Assembly (NCBI GenBank): GCA_025352665.1
Contig: JANXSM010000172.1
Location: forward strand, 41,108 to 105,107
DNA from: Rhodospirillales bacterium
GTDB lineage: Bacteria > Pseudomonadota > Alphaproteobacteria > Acetobacterales > Acetobacteraceae
Length of the DNA stretch: 64,000 nt
Direction: 5' to 3'
Shown here: positions 57,265-64,000 of the stretch, piece after piece
Layout: every line of letters begins with the position of its first letter
Numbering within the stretch: position 1 is the stretch's first letter
The notes under the pieces: generated by a model
Database searches by the model: none
The model's input: the letters and a program-made list of their open reading frames with translations, nothing else
Told to the model about the DNA's origin: nothing
Position numbers and translations under genes: made by a program

Positions 57265-58434
57265 ATGACCGCAGCCGACGTCATCCGCGCCTACCACGAC
57301 GAGCTGACCGCAATCCGCCGCGACATCCACGCGCATCCGGAACTCGGTTTCGAGGAGACGCGCACGTCAGACCTGGTGGCAGCCAAGCTCAAGGAATGGG
57401 GCATCGAGGTGCATCGCAAAATCGGCCGCACCGGCCTGGTCGGCGTGCTGCGAAAGGGCAACGGCCAGACCAGCATCGGCCTGCGCGCAGACATGGACGC
57501 GCTGCCGATCACCGAAGCCACTGGCCTGGACTACGCCAGCCAAACCCGCGGCGTGATGCACGCCTGCGGGCATGACGGCCACACCACCATGCTGCTGGGT
57601 GCTGCGAAATACCTCGCCGAAACCGGCAATTTCAACGGCACCGTCAACTTTATCTTCCAGCCCGCCGAGGAAGGCCTGGGCGGTGCGTCCGCCATGCTCG
57701 CCGACGGCCTGCTCAGCCGCTTCCCCTGCGACAGCGTGTTCGGCATGCACAACCGCCCGGGCCTGGAGCTCGGCAAATTCGCCATCCGCCCCCACGCCAT
57801 GATGGCCGGCGGCGCGTTCTTCGACATCACCATCAGCGGCCGCGGCGCCCACGGCGCCAGGCCCGAGGAAAGCGTCGACCCCGTCCTGGCCGCGGCCACC
57901 ATCGCCACCACGCTGCAATCCATCGTCAGCCGCAACGTTCAGCCCACCGACACCGCAGTCCTCAGCATCACCTGCCTGCAGGCGGGGGCCGCCTACAACG
58001 TCATCCCCGACACCGCCGTGCTGCGCGGCACCGCGCGCGCCTTCAAACGCGAGACGATGCAGAAAATCGAGGGCAACATGCGCCGCATCGCAACCTCGGT
58101 GGCCGACGCCTTCGGCGCCACCGCCGAGGTCGATTTCCGCTTCCTGTTCGCCCCCCTGGTCAACGACCCCGTGCAGACCGAAGCCTTCGCCGACGCCGCA
58201 GCCGCCCTGGTGGGCGAGGCCAACACCGAGCGCAACGGCCCCGCCGTGATGGGCTCGGAGGATTTCTCCTTCATGCTCGAAGCCTGCCCCGGCGCCTACA
58301 TCAACATCGGCAACGGCACCGACAGTGCCCCCGTCCACAACCCGCTCTACAACTTCAACGACGCCGCCATCCCCGACGGCGCCGGCGTGCTGGCCACCCT
58401 GGTCGAAATGAAACTGCCCCGCGGCGCCGTCTGA
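57265..58434 (+). CDS. M20-family amidohydrolase (hippurate hydrolase / amidase type)
   Basis: A 389-residue zinc-type amidohydrolase. RRDIHAHPELGFEETRTS, RADMDALPI, HACGHDGHTTMLLGAAKYL, FQPAEEGLGGASAML and VMGSEDFSFML are the M20D (HipO/IAA-amino-acid hydrolase) signatures, with the metal-ligand Cys, His, Glu and Asp all present. AGGAG lies 8 bases before the start at 57265, which I prefer to the Met ten codons earlier. The next gene begins directly after its stop. Substrates in this family are N-acyl amino acids. Confidence 0.9.
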   Translation: MTAADVIRAYHDELTAIRRDIHAHPELGFEETRTSDLVAAKLKEWGIEVHRKIGRTGLVGVLRKGNGQTSIGLRADMDALPITEATGLDYASQTRGVMHACGHDGHTTMLLGAAKYLAETGNFNGTVNFIFQPAEEGLGGASAMLADGLLSRFPCDSVFGMHNRPGLELGKFAIRPHAMMAGGAFFDITISGRGAHGARPEESVDPVLAAATIATTLQSIVSRNVQPTDTAVLSITCLQAGAAYNVIPDTAVLRGTARAFKRETMQKIEGNMRRIATSVADAFGATAEVDFRFLFAPLVNDPVQTEAFADAAAALVGEANTERNGPAVMGSEDFSFMLEACPGAYINIGNGTDSAPVHNPLYNFNDAAIPDGAGVLATLVEMKLPRGAV

Positions 58435-59331
58435 ATGGGGCGCATCCTCGTCGTCGGCAGCATCAACACCGACCTGGTCACGTTCATCGATCGCCTGCCG
58501 GAAGCGGGTGAGACCGTCGCCGCGCGCGACTTCGCCCAACTCCCCGGCGGCAAGGGCGCCAACCAGGCGGTGGCGGCGGCCCGCCTCGGGGCCGACGTCG
58601 CCCTGATCGGCCGCGTCGGCAACGACGGCTTCGGCCACCTTGCGCTCGCCAGCCTGGCCGAAGCCGGCGTCATCACCGACCGGGTGCTTCCGACTGAAAA
58701 TGTGCCCAGCGGCATCGCCACCATCCTGGTCGAACCCTCCGGCGAAAACCGCATCCTCATCGTCGCCGGCGCCAATGGCCACGTCACCCCCGCCGACATC
58801 TCCGAGGAAGCCCTGGCCGGCGTGGCGCTCGTCGTCCTCCAGCTCGAAATCCCACTGGAAACGGTCTTCCACGTCATGACCCTGGCCCACGGCCTCGACG
58901 TCCCCGTGCTGCTCAACCCCGTCCCCGCTGTGGCACTCGACCCCGAACGCCTGCGCGGTCTCGCCTACCTCGTCGCCAACCGCGGCGAACTCGCCCTGCT
59001 GACCGCGAGCCCGGTCGAAAGCACCGACCAGATCGCCGCCGCCGCCCGCAAGCTGGTCCGCCGCGGCATCGCCCACGTGGTGGTCACGCTCGGCGCCGGC
59101 GGCGCCCTGCTGGTCACCGCCACCCGCGTCGCCCATGTCGAGGCCCCAAGTGTCGCCGTCGTCGACACCACAGGCGCGGGCGATGCCTTCATCGGCTGCT
59201 TCGCCCAAACCCTGGTCGCGACCAACGACGTCGACACCGCCCTGTCCCGCGCCGTTCGCTACGCCGCGGATACGGTCACGCGACGCGGAGCGCAAACCTC
59301 ATACAGCGAGGCTAAAGGGTTTGAACAATAG
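58435..59331 (+). CDS. Ribokinase-type sugar kinase (PfkB family)
   Basis: A 298-residue PfkB-family kinase. GSINTDLVTFIDRLPEAGET and PGGKGANQAVAAARLG are the ribokinase opening and the substrate-binding part; the C-terminal DTTGAGDAFIGCFA holds the catalytic Asp and anion hole. It starts with ATG right after the TGA of the M20 gene. RbsK-like, but a nucleoside or other sugar kinase cannot be excluded. Confidence 0.88.
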   Translation: MGRILVVGSINTDLVTFIDRLPEAGETVAARDFAQLPGGKGANQAVAAARLGADVALIGRVGNDGFGHLALASLAEAGVITDRVLPTENVPSGIATILVEPSGENRILIVAGANGHVTPADISEEALAGVALVVLQLEIPLETVFHVMTLAHGLDVPVLLNPVPAVALDPERLRGLAYLVANRGELALLTASPVESTDQIAAAARKLVRRGIAHVVVTLGAGGALLVTATRVAHVEAPSVAVVDTTGAGDAFIGCFAQTLVATNDVDTALSRAVRYAADTVTRRGAQTSYSEAKGFEQ

Positions 59332-59481
59332 GCACGGTCGAGACCACTCGCGCCTAGGGATCGTTTGCTGCGATCCTGCCGCGATCACCAACTTGACGAG
59401 GGACGCCAGGCCGATCAGCAAAGCTTCGTGCGTTGACGGCTTAATCCTGAAAAGGGCATATTGAAATGAAGGTTTAGATCA

Positions 59482-60240
59482 ATGAACGATAAACGGCTGA
59501 TTTTCTATATAGACGCATATTCGCCGGAAACGATTCCGATGGCGAAGCTGGCGGCTTATATGGGCGGTTTTGCCGCTTTGCTCGGCAAAGACAATGCCGT
59601 CCATTTTGATAGCCTTGCCCCCGGCAGCACAAAAATCAAGGCGCGGATCGAGTTCGAGGACGTGCCAAAAGTTACCAGTCGCCTGGACGATATCCGGCGT
59701 GGCAATCCTCCGAAGGACGCGGCGAGGCTCTTCGACGAAATCGATACCCAACTCGCCAATGACAACGCGATTGGCCGTATTTTTGTCGAGGATGATAATG
59801 GGGTCGTCACAGCGGAACTGCTGGCATTCCCCGGCCGAGACCGTCCGAAGGTACAGAGCTACGGACCATTCACCCAGGAAGGCAGCCTTGACGGCCGGCT
59901 TATCTCGATTGGCGGCAAGGACGAGAGCATCAGCCTGCGCCTGCAAAACGGCGATGCGATTTACAGCAAGTGCGAAACCACGCGGGTTATTGCCCGCGAA
60001 CTGGGAAAGCACCTCTTCGAGCCGGTCCGCATTTACGGCAGCGGCAGATGGACGCGAGAGACAGACGGCACATGGACACTCATGGGCTTCCGTGTGACCC
60101 GATTTGATGCGCTGGTTAAAACTACCCTACGCGATCTCACAACCGCCCTTAGAGCCGTCAAAGGCAGCGAATGGAAGGAAATGGCCGACCCGCTTGCGGA
60201 GCTGGTCGACATGAGGCGCGACGATAACGGGCTGCATTAA
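59482..60240 (+). CDS. Uncharacterised protein coupled to a PIN nuclease (252 aa)
   Basis: A 252-residue protein I cannot assign. It is soluble, with an N-terminal part LIFYIDAYSPETIPMAKLAAY, an internal acidic segment (IFVEDDNGVV) and a C-terminal helix LTTALRAVKGSEWKEMADPL. It is more Lys- and Asp-rich and less GC-rich than its neighbours, as expected for transferred DNA. AAGG lies 9 bases before the ATG. It is followed after 3 bases by a PIN-domain gene, so the two probably make one unit in which it may be the antidote or target-recognition part. Confidence 0.7.
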   Translation: MNDKRLIFYIDAYSPETIPMAKLAAYMGGFAALLGKDNAVHFDSLAPGSTKIKARIEFEDVPKVTSRLDDIRRGNPPKDAARLFDEIDTQLANDNAIGRIFVEDDNGVVTAELLAFPGRDRPKVQSYGPFTQEGSLDGRLISIGGKDESISLRLQNGDAIYSKCETTRVIARELGKHLFEPVRIYGSGRWTRETDGTWTLMGFRVTRFDALVKTTLRDLTTALRAVKGSEWKEMADPLAELVDMRRDDNGLH

Positions 60241-60243
60241 GGA

Positions 60244-60768
60244 ATGGTTGTTTTTGACACATCCATCCTGCTTTTCATCCTTGATGAAAACACCCCTGCA
60301 TCGGTCCTCCGCGCCAAGGAGCGCGTGGAATATCTGATCGACCGATTATCAGACGATGGCGAGAGGATTATTATCCCGACCCCCGCATTGAGCGAGTGCC
60401 TGATTCATGCTGGTCCAGCCGGTTCCGCCTATCTTACGCTTCTCAGCAAAAAGGCGATTTTCCGCGTTGCCAGCTTTGACGAGCGGGCGGCTGTAGAGGC
60501 CGCGATCAGGACCTACGACGCCCGGCAGCGCGGCCATAAGAAAGGCGGCAACCCGCAAGCGAGCAAGTCGAAAATTAAGTTTGACCGACAGATTGTCGCC
60601 GTCGCCGTGGTCGAGGGCGCCACAGCGATCTATTCCGATGACAGCGACGTGCGCGATTACGCCGTGGAGGCGGGCCTTAAGGCCTACGGTCTGGTTGATC
60701 TGCCCGAGCCTCCCGAAGACCCACAATCCTCTTTGCCTCTTGCCTCGCCGGACAAGCCTGCTTCCTGA
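60244..60768 (+). CDS. PIN-domain ribonuclease-type protein
   Basis: A 174-residue PIN-domain protein. Acidic metal-binding residues are visible: Asp5 (VVFDTSILL), Glu51 (PALSECLI), Asp114 (KFDRQIVAVAVVEGA), and Asp132/Asp133 (IYSDDSD), as in VapC-type Mg-dependent RNases. It differs from usual VapC in its length and in its partner, which is a 252-residue protein instead of a small VapB antitoxin. The start follows the partner's stop by 3 bases (TAAGGAATG), implying coupled translation. The tail after residue 150 is Pro/Ser-rich. Confidence 0.85.
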   Translation: MVVFDTSILLFILDENTPASVLRAKERVEYLIDRLSDDGERIIIPTPALSECLIHAGPAGSAYLTLLSKKAIFRVASFDERAAVEAAIRTYDARQRGHKKGGNPQASKSKIKFDRQIVAVAVVEGATAIYSDDSDVRDYAVEAGLKAYGLVDLPEPPEDPQSSLPLASPDKPAS

Positions 60769-60972
60769 AGGTTGATTTCGAGCTGCCCAGCTTCCCGCAT
60801 TCGCCGCCATCCTTCCCTCTCCGGTGCATCGAGCATTGTGTAAGCCGGGGCAGGGTCTTTGCAGGCGGGACACGCTGCAAAAGGGCGGTAGAATTGACTA
60901 GAGCCGGCTGACCAAATGTGGTGACCCGACCGTCGAGCCGCCTCCAGTTATAAATGCCGTCAGAATCCGCGC

Positions 60973-62370
60973 TCACACCACCGGATCGATCGGGCTCGGC
61001 GGCACCCCCCCAGCCTCGATCACCTCCGCCGCATCGAACAGCACATCCTCGCGCCACCGCGGCCCAATAAGCTGCACCCCCACCGGCGCCCGCCCCACAA
61101 TACCCGTGGAAACCACCAGCCCAGGCAGGCTCATCAATGGCAGCCCCGTCTGGGTCAGTTGCGCCTCCCAAACCTCCGCCAGCCGCGCCGGATTCTGCTG
61201 ATCCGCATCCACGGCAAACGGCAACTCCCCCGAAACCGGCACGATCAACACCGGATACTCCGCCAGAAACAACTGCCAAGCCCGCGTAAGCGTCGCCCGA
61301 CGGGTGAGGGTGGTGCTCAAAACATCCGCAGGCAAACCCCGCGCCATGTCACGGAACTGATCCAGCACGAAAATCGCCGCGGGATCGCCTTCCTTCTGCG
61401 CAGCCGCATAGAATGCGTCGAACCCATCTCCCAGCCACAGCTTCACCTGCAGGTCGGTTGCCTCACGAAACGATGGCGGCGCCACCTCCTCAACCACCCA
61501 CCCGGCCTGTTCCAACAACTGCGCCGCCGCCCGCAGCGCCGTTTCCACCGCAGGCGCAATCCGCATTCCATCGGGCCGCAAACACAACGCCGCCCGCCGA
61601 GCCAACCCAGGACCCACCAAAGGCGCCGGAATATGCCAAACATCGCGCGCATCCGGCGCCGACATCACCGCCAACCCCAGCCGCAGATCCGCAATCGTCC
61701 GCGCAATCGGCCCCGAAACCGCCATCAACTGCGGCCCCATCCCCCGCTCCGGCGAAGACGCATTCCACGCCGGCACCCGCCCCAAACTCGGCCGTATCCC
61801 ATGCACCCCACACGCATAAGCGGGATACCGAATGGACCCGCCAATATCCGTTCCATGCGCGAGATGTCCGATCCCCGCGGCCAGCGACGCCGCCGCCCCG
61901 CCCGAGGATCCGCCCGGCGTCAGCCCCGCATCACGCGGATTGCGCGTCACTCCATGCAGCTGGTTGCTCGTGAACCACCGCAGCGAAAACGCCGGCGTGT
62001 TGGTCCGCCCCAGCAGCACCGCCCCCGCCCGGCGCAGATTCGAAACCACCGGGCTGTCGCTGGTCGCAATCAGATCCTTCTGCATCCGCAAACCGTTGGT
62101 GGTGGCAAACCCCATTTGGTCCGTGTTCACCTTAACCGTCACCGGCACCCCCGCCAGCGGACCTGGATCCTTCCCCGCCGCCAACGCCGCATCCACCGCA
62201 TCCGCCTGCGCCAACACATCCGCTGGCCGATGCTCGACCACCGCGTTGATCGCCGGGTTCACCGCATCCAGCCGCGCCAACGCGGCCACCGCCGCCTCCC
62301 GCGCCGAAATCTCCCGTTTGCGGATAAGCCTTGCGAGCTCGCTCGCACTGTGGCGCCAAATGTCGGTCAC
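60973..62370 (-). CDS. Amidase-signature-family amidase
   Basis: A 465-residue amidase (Ser-cisSer-Lys triad). The Lys is in GVPVTVKVNTDQMG, and the Ser pair in DAGLTPGGSSGGAAASLAAGIG with GTDIGGSIRYPA. I use the GTG start at 62370 (VTDIWRHSASELARLI), which matches the family's N-terminus; the frame is open further upstream but without similarity, and AAAGG lies 6 bases before it. It is divergent from the AbgB-like gene, 70 bases away. Substrate not assignable. Confidence 0.9.
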   Translation of the reverse strand: MTDIWRHSASELARLIRKREISAREAAVAALARLDAVNPAINAVVEHRPADVLAQADAVDAALAAGKDPGPLAGVPVTVKVNTDQMGFATTNGLRMQKDLIATSDSPVVSNLRRAGAVLLGRTNTPAFSLRWFTSNQLHGVTRNPRDAGLTPGGSSGGAAASLAAGIGHLAHGTDIGGSIRYPAYACGVHGIRPSLGRVPAWNASSPERGMGPQLMAVSGPIARTIADLRLGLAVMSAPDARDVWHIPAPLVGPGLARRAALCLRPDGMRIAPAVETALRAAAQLLEQAGWVVEEVAPPSFREATDLQVKLWLGDGFDAFYAAAQKEGDPAAIFVLDQFRDMARGLPADVLSTTLTRRATLTRAWQLFLAEYPVLIVPVSGELPFAVDADQQNPARLAEVWEAQLTQTGLPLMSLPGLVVSTGIVGRAPVGVQLIGPRWREDVLFDAAEVIEAGGVPPSPIDPVV

Positions 62371-62440
62371 GATCGGCCTTTCGCAGGACGCTTCATGGTG
62401 GCACGCTGGCCCACTCATACCAAGACACGGAGACACCGAC

Positions 62441-63865
62441 ATGCAAAACACCGATGAGATCTGGCGCCTGGTCGACGCCAAGCGCGCCGATTTCGAGAAC
62501 CTCGCCGATCGCGTGTGGGGCATGCCCGAGCTGCTCTACACCGAGTTCAAATCCAGCGCCGAACACGTCGCCATGCTCGAACAGCAGGGCTTCCGCATCA
62601 GCCGCGACCTCGCCGGCATTCCCACCGCCATCATGGGCGAAGCCGGCGAGGGCGGCCCCGTCATCGCCATCCTCGGCGAATACGACGCACTTCCCGGCCT
62701 CAGCCAGGAAGCTGGTGTCGCCGAACACCGCCCGGTCGAAGCGGGCGGCAACGGCCACGCCTGCGGCCACAACCTGCTCGGCTCCGCCTCCCTGCTCGCC
62801 GCCACCGCGGTGAAGGACTACCTGGCCGCCCACGGCCTGAAAGGTCGCGTCCGCTACTACGGCTGTCCCGCCGAGGAAGGCGGCGCCGCCAAGGCCTTCA
62901 TGGTGCGCGAAGGATGTTTCTCCGACGTCGACATCGCCATCTCCTGGCATCCCAACGCCTTCCCCGGCGTCACTGAAGCCGACAGCCTGGCCAACACCCG
63001 CATCGACTTCACCTTCTTCGGCAGAGCCTCCCATGCCGCCGCCGCCCCCCACCTCGGCCGCAGCGCGCTCGATGCCGTCGAACTCATGAACGTCGGCGTC
63101 AACTACCTGCGTGAGCACATGCCCCACGACGCCCGCGTTCACTACGCCATGATCGAAACCGGCGGATCCGCACCCAACGTCGTCCAGGCCCGCGCCCGCG
63201 TGCGCTACTCCGTCCGCGCCGGCACCGGTCCCGAAATGGTCAAACTCGTCGAACGCGTCAAGAAAGTCGCCGAAGGCGCCGCCCTCATGACCGAAACCCG
63301 CGTCGAGGCCACCATCCTCTCCGCCGTGTCCGACCTGCTCGGCAACGCCCCCCTCGAAGCCGCCATGCAAGACCAGCTCCTCCGCCTCGGCCCCCCGGAA
63401 TTCGACGAGGCGGACCGCGCCTTCGCCCGCCAGATCCAGGCCACCCTCTCCGAGGAAGACATCGCCGCCGCCTACGCCCGCGCCGGCATCACCGACCCGT
63501 CCGACAGCCCCCTGGCCGACCTGATCGTCCCTATGGGCCGCGGCAAGTCCAACCAGAAAGGCAGCACCGACGTCGGTGACGTCAGCTGGGCCGTTCCCAC
63601 CGTCCAGGCCCACGGTGCCACCTACGCCATTGGCACGCCCGGCCACTCCTGGCAACTCACCGCCCAAGGCAAAAGCCCTGCTGCCCACAAAGGCATGGTC
63701 CACGTCGCCAAAGTCATGGCCGGAACCGCCCTGGAAGCCATCCAGAACCAGGCCCTCATCGCAGCCGCCAAAGCAGACCTCGCCAAACGAACCGCCAAAA
63801 CCCCTTACGTCTGTCCCATCCCAGAAGGTATCCAACCCCCGCTACAAATGTCCGTCGGCCTTTAG
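62441..63865 (+). CDS. M20-family amidohydrolase, AbgB-like
   Basis: A 474-residue zinc amidohydrolase related to AbgB, which with AbgA splits p-aminobenzoyl-glutamate. Motifs: ILGEYDALPGL, GGNGHACGHNLLGSASLL, YGCPAEEGGAAKAFM, SWHPNAFPG, GRASHAAAAPHLGRSALDAV and the late STDVGDVSW (ligand Asp). ATG 62441 begins the family N-terminus; a longer frame crosses the divergent amidase start and is not used. A related M20 gene lies at 57265. It is the last gene in the window. Confidence 0.88.
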   Translation: MQNTDEIWRLVDAKRADFENLADRVWGMPELLYTEFKSSAEHVAMLEQQGFRISRDLAGIPTAIMGEAGEGGPVIAILGEYDALPGLSQEAGVAEHRPVEAGGNGHACGHNLLGSASLLAATAVKDYLAAHGLKGRVRYYGCPAEEGGAAKAFMVREGCFSDVDIAISWHPNAFPGVTEADSLANTRIDFTFFGRASHAAAAPHLGRSALDAVELMNVGVNYLREHMPHDARVHYAMIETGGSAPNVVQARARVRYSVRAGTGPEMVKLVERVKKVAEGAALMTETRVEATILSAVSDLLGNAPLEAAMQDQLLRLGPPEFDEADRAFARQIQATLSEEDIAAAYARAGITDPSDSPLADLIVPMGRGKSNQKGSTDVGDVSWAVPTVQAHGATYAIGTPGHSWQLTAQGKSPAAHKGMVHVAKVMAGTALEAIQNQALIAAAKADLAKRTAKTPYVCPIPEGIQPPLQMSVGL

Positions 63866-63872
63866 CGAGGGG

Positions 63873-63945
63873 TCCGGCTTCGCCGGAATGGCCTTTGGCC
63901 CGACCAGGGCCTTGCCCTGGACCCACCAGGGGCGGTCGCCCCTGG
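63873..63945. repeat. Three adjacent GC hairpins after the AbgB-like gene
   Basis: TCCGGC (63873-63878) pairs with GCCGGA (63882-63887); CCAGGGC (63904-63910) with GCCCTGG (63914-63920); CCAGGGGCG (63926-63934) with CGCCCCTGG (63937-63945). They start 8 bases after the stop and may terminate transcription or be a GC-rich repeat cluster; the window ends soon after. Confidence 0.6.
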
Positions 63946-64000
63946 ACCCTGCTCATTGAAGCGGGTCTCTGAATGACGAGGGGGGCATACCCGCGGGTCC

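Noticed and set aside
57367..59295. A 642-codon open frame on the minus strand opposite the M20 and ribokinase genes
   Set aside because: Mirror frame of two well-supported genes in high-GC DNA; its composition (Gly/Asp/Val) is typical of antisense frames and no domain is seen.
60895..60972. Sequence around the amidase 3' side considered as an IS end
   Set aside because: I could not match it to a specific element and found no second copy in the window.
62393..63835. A 480-codon minus-strand frame rich in Gly and Asp opposite the AbgB-like gene
   Set aside because: Antisense shadow of a gene with clear catalytic motifs.

Overview
The window is 64 kb of high-GC chromosomal DNA from an alphaproteobacterium, most likely an acetic-acid-bacterium relative (Acetobacteraceae, Rhodospirillales). 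The evidence is FlbT, C4-pathway 5-aminolevulinate synthase, an FnrN-type oxygen regulator, the bamD-recN-ligA order, a small Tat-exported HiPIP, and A/T-stem hairpins (around 33.75-33.83 kb) of a type I associate with this family. The assignment is inferred from gene content; no rRNA was available. No rRNA, tRNA or CRISPR array was recognised.

Layout. 0.08-4.6 kb: end of a flagellar cluster (flgE, flgK, flgL, flbT). 4.7-10.2 kb: a CoA-transferase, then an accessory patch with AT-rich spacers, two convergent serine-recombinase relatives that have lost their catalytic residues, a 37-codon membrane ORF, orphan genes and a fragment like the N-terminus of an IS4 transposase. 10.6-17.6 kb: OprB-type porin, Asp/Asn beta-hydroxylase, hemA plus heme oxygenase, a membrane-anchored two-heme cytochrome c and a HiPIP. 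17.9-32.6 kb: a peptide or cyclic-amide utilisation island: two M28-like peptidases with an atypical active site, a complete Dpp/Opp-type ABC transporter, HyuB/HyuA, a LacI regulator and a prolyl-iminopeptidase-like hydrolase. The transporter's binding protein has its two halves in inverted order (a natural circular permutation) and carries a one-base frameshift. 32.7-45 kb: LLM flavin oxidoreductase, LigD, HisD-family dehydrogenase plus SDR, orphans, DedA, and a PaoABC-type molybdenum hydroxylase. 45.4-57 kb: DUF3108-like protein, LigA, RecN, BamD, FnrN-type regulator with a likely FNR box, a GAF/PAS histidine kinase, a SnoaL-like protein and Zwf. 57.2-63.9 kb: M20 amidohydrolase, ribokinase, a two-gene module (unknown protein plus PIN nuclease), amidase and an AbgB-like M20 hydrolase.

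A family of ~105-bp intergenic palindromic repeats (seven full or nearly full copies in the window, a half copy and a 14-bp fragment; two tandem pairs) runs through the sequence. Several copies, and two unrelated hairpins, lie on gene 3' ends, where they provide stop codons or encode the C-terminal tail.

How the genes work together: the 17.9-32.6 kb island reads as one uptake-and-hydrolysis pathway with ATGA-type overlaps from permease to peptidase and a local LacI repressor. hemA/heme oxygenase, cytochrome c, HiPIP and FnrN point to redox and oxygen-controlled respiration.
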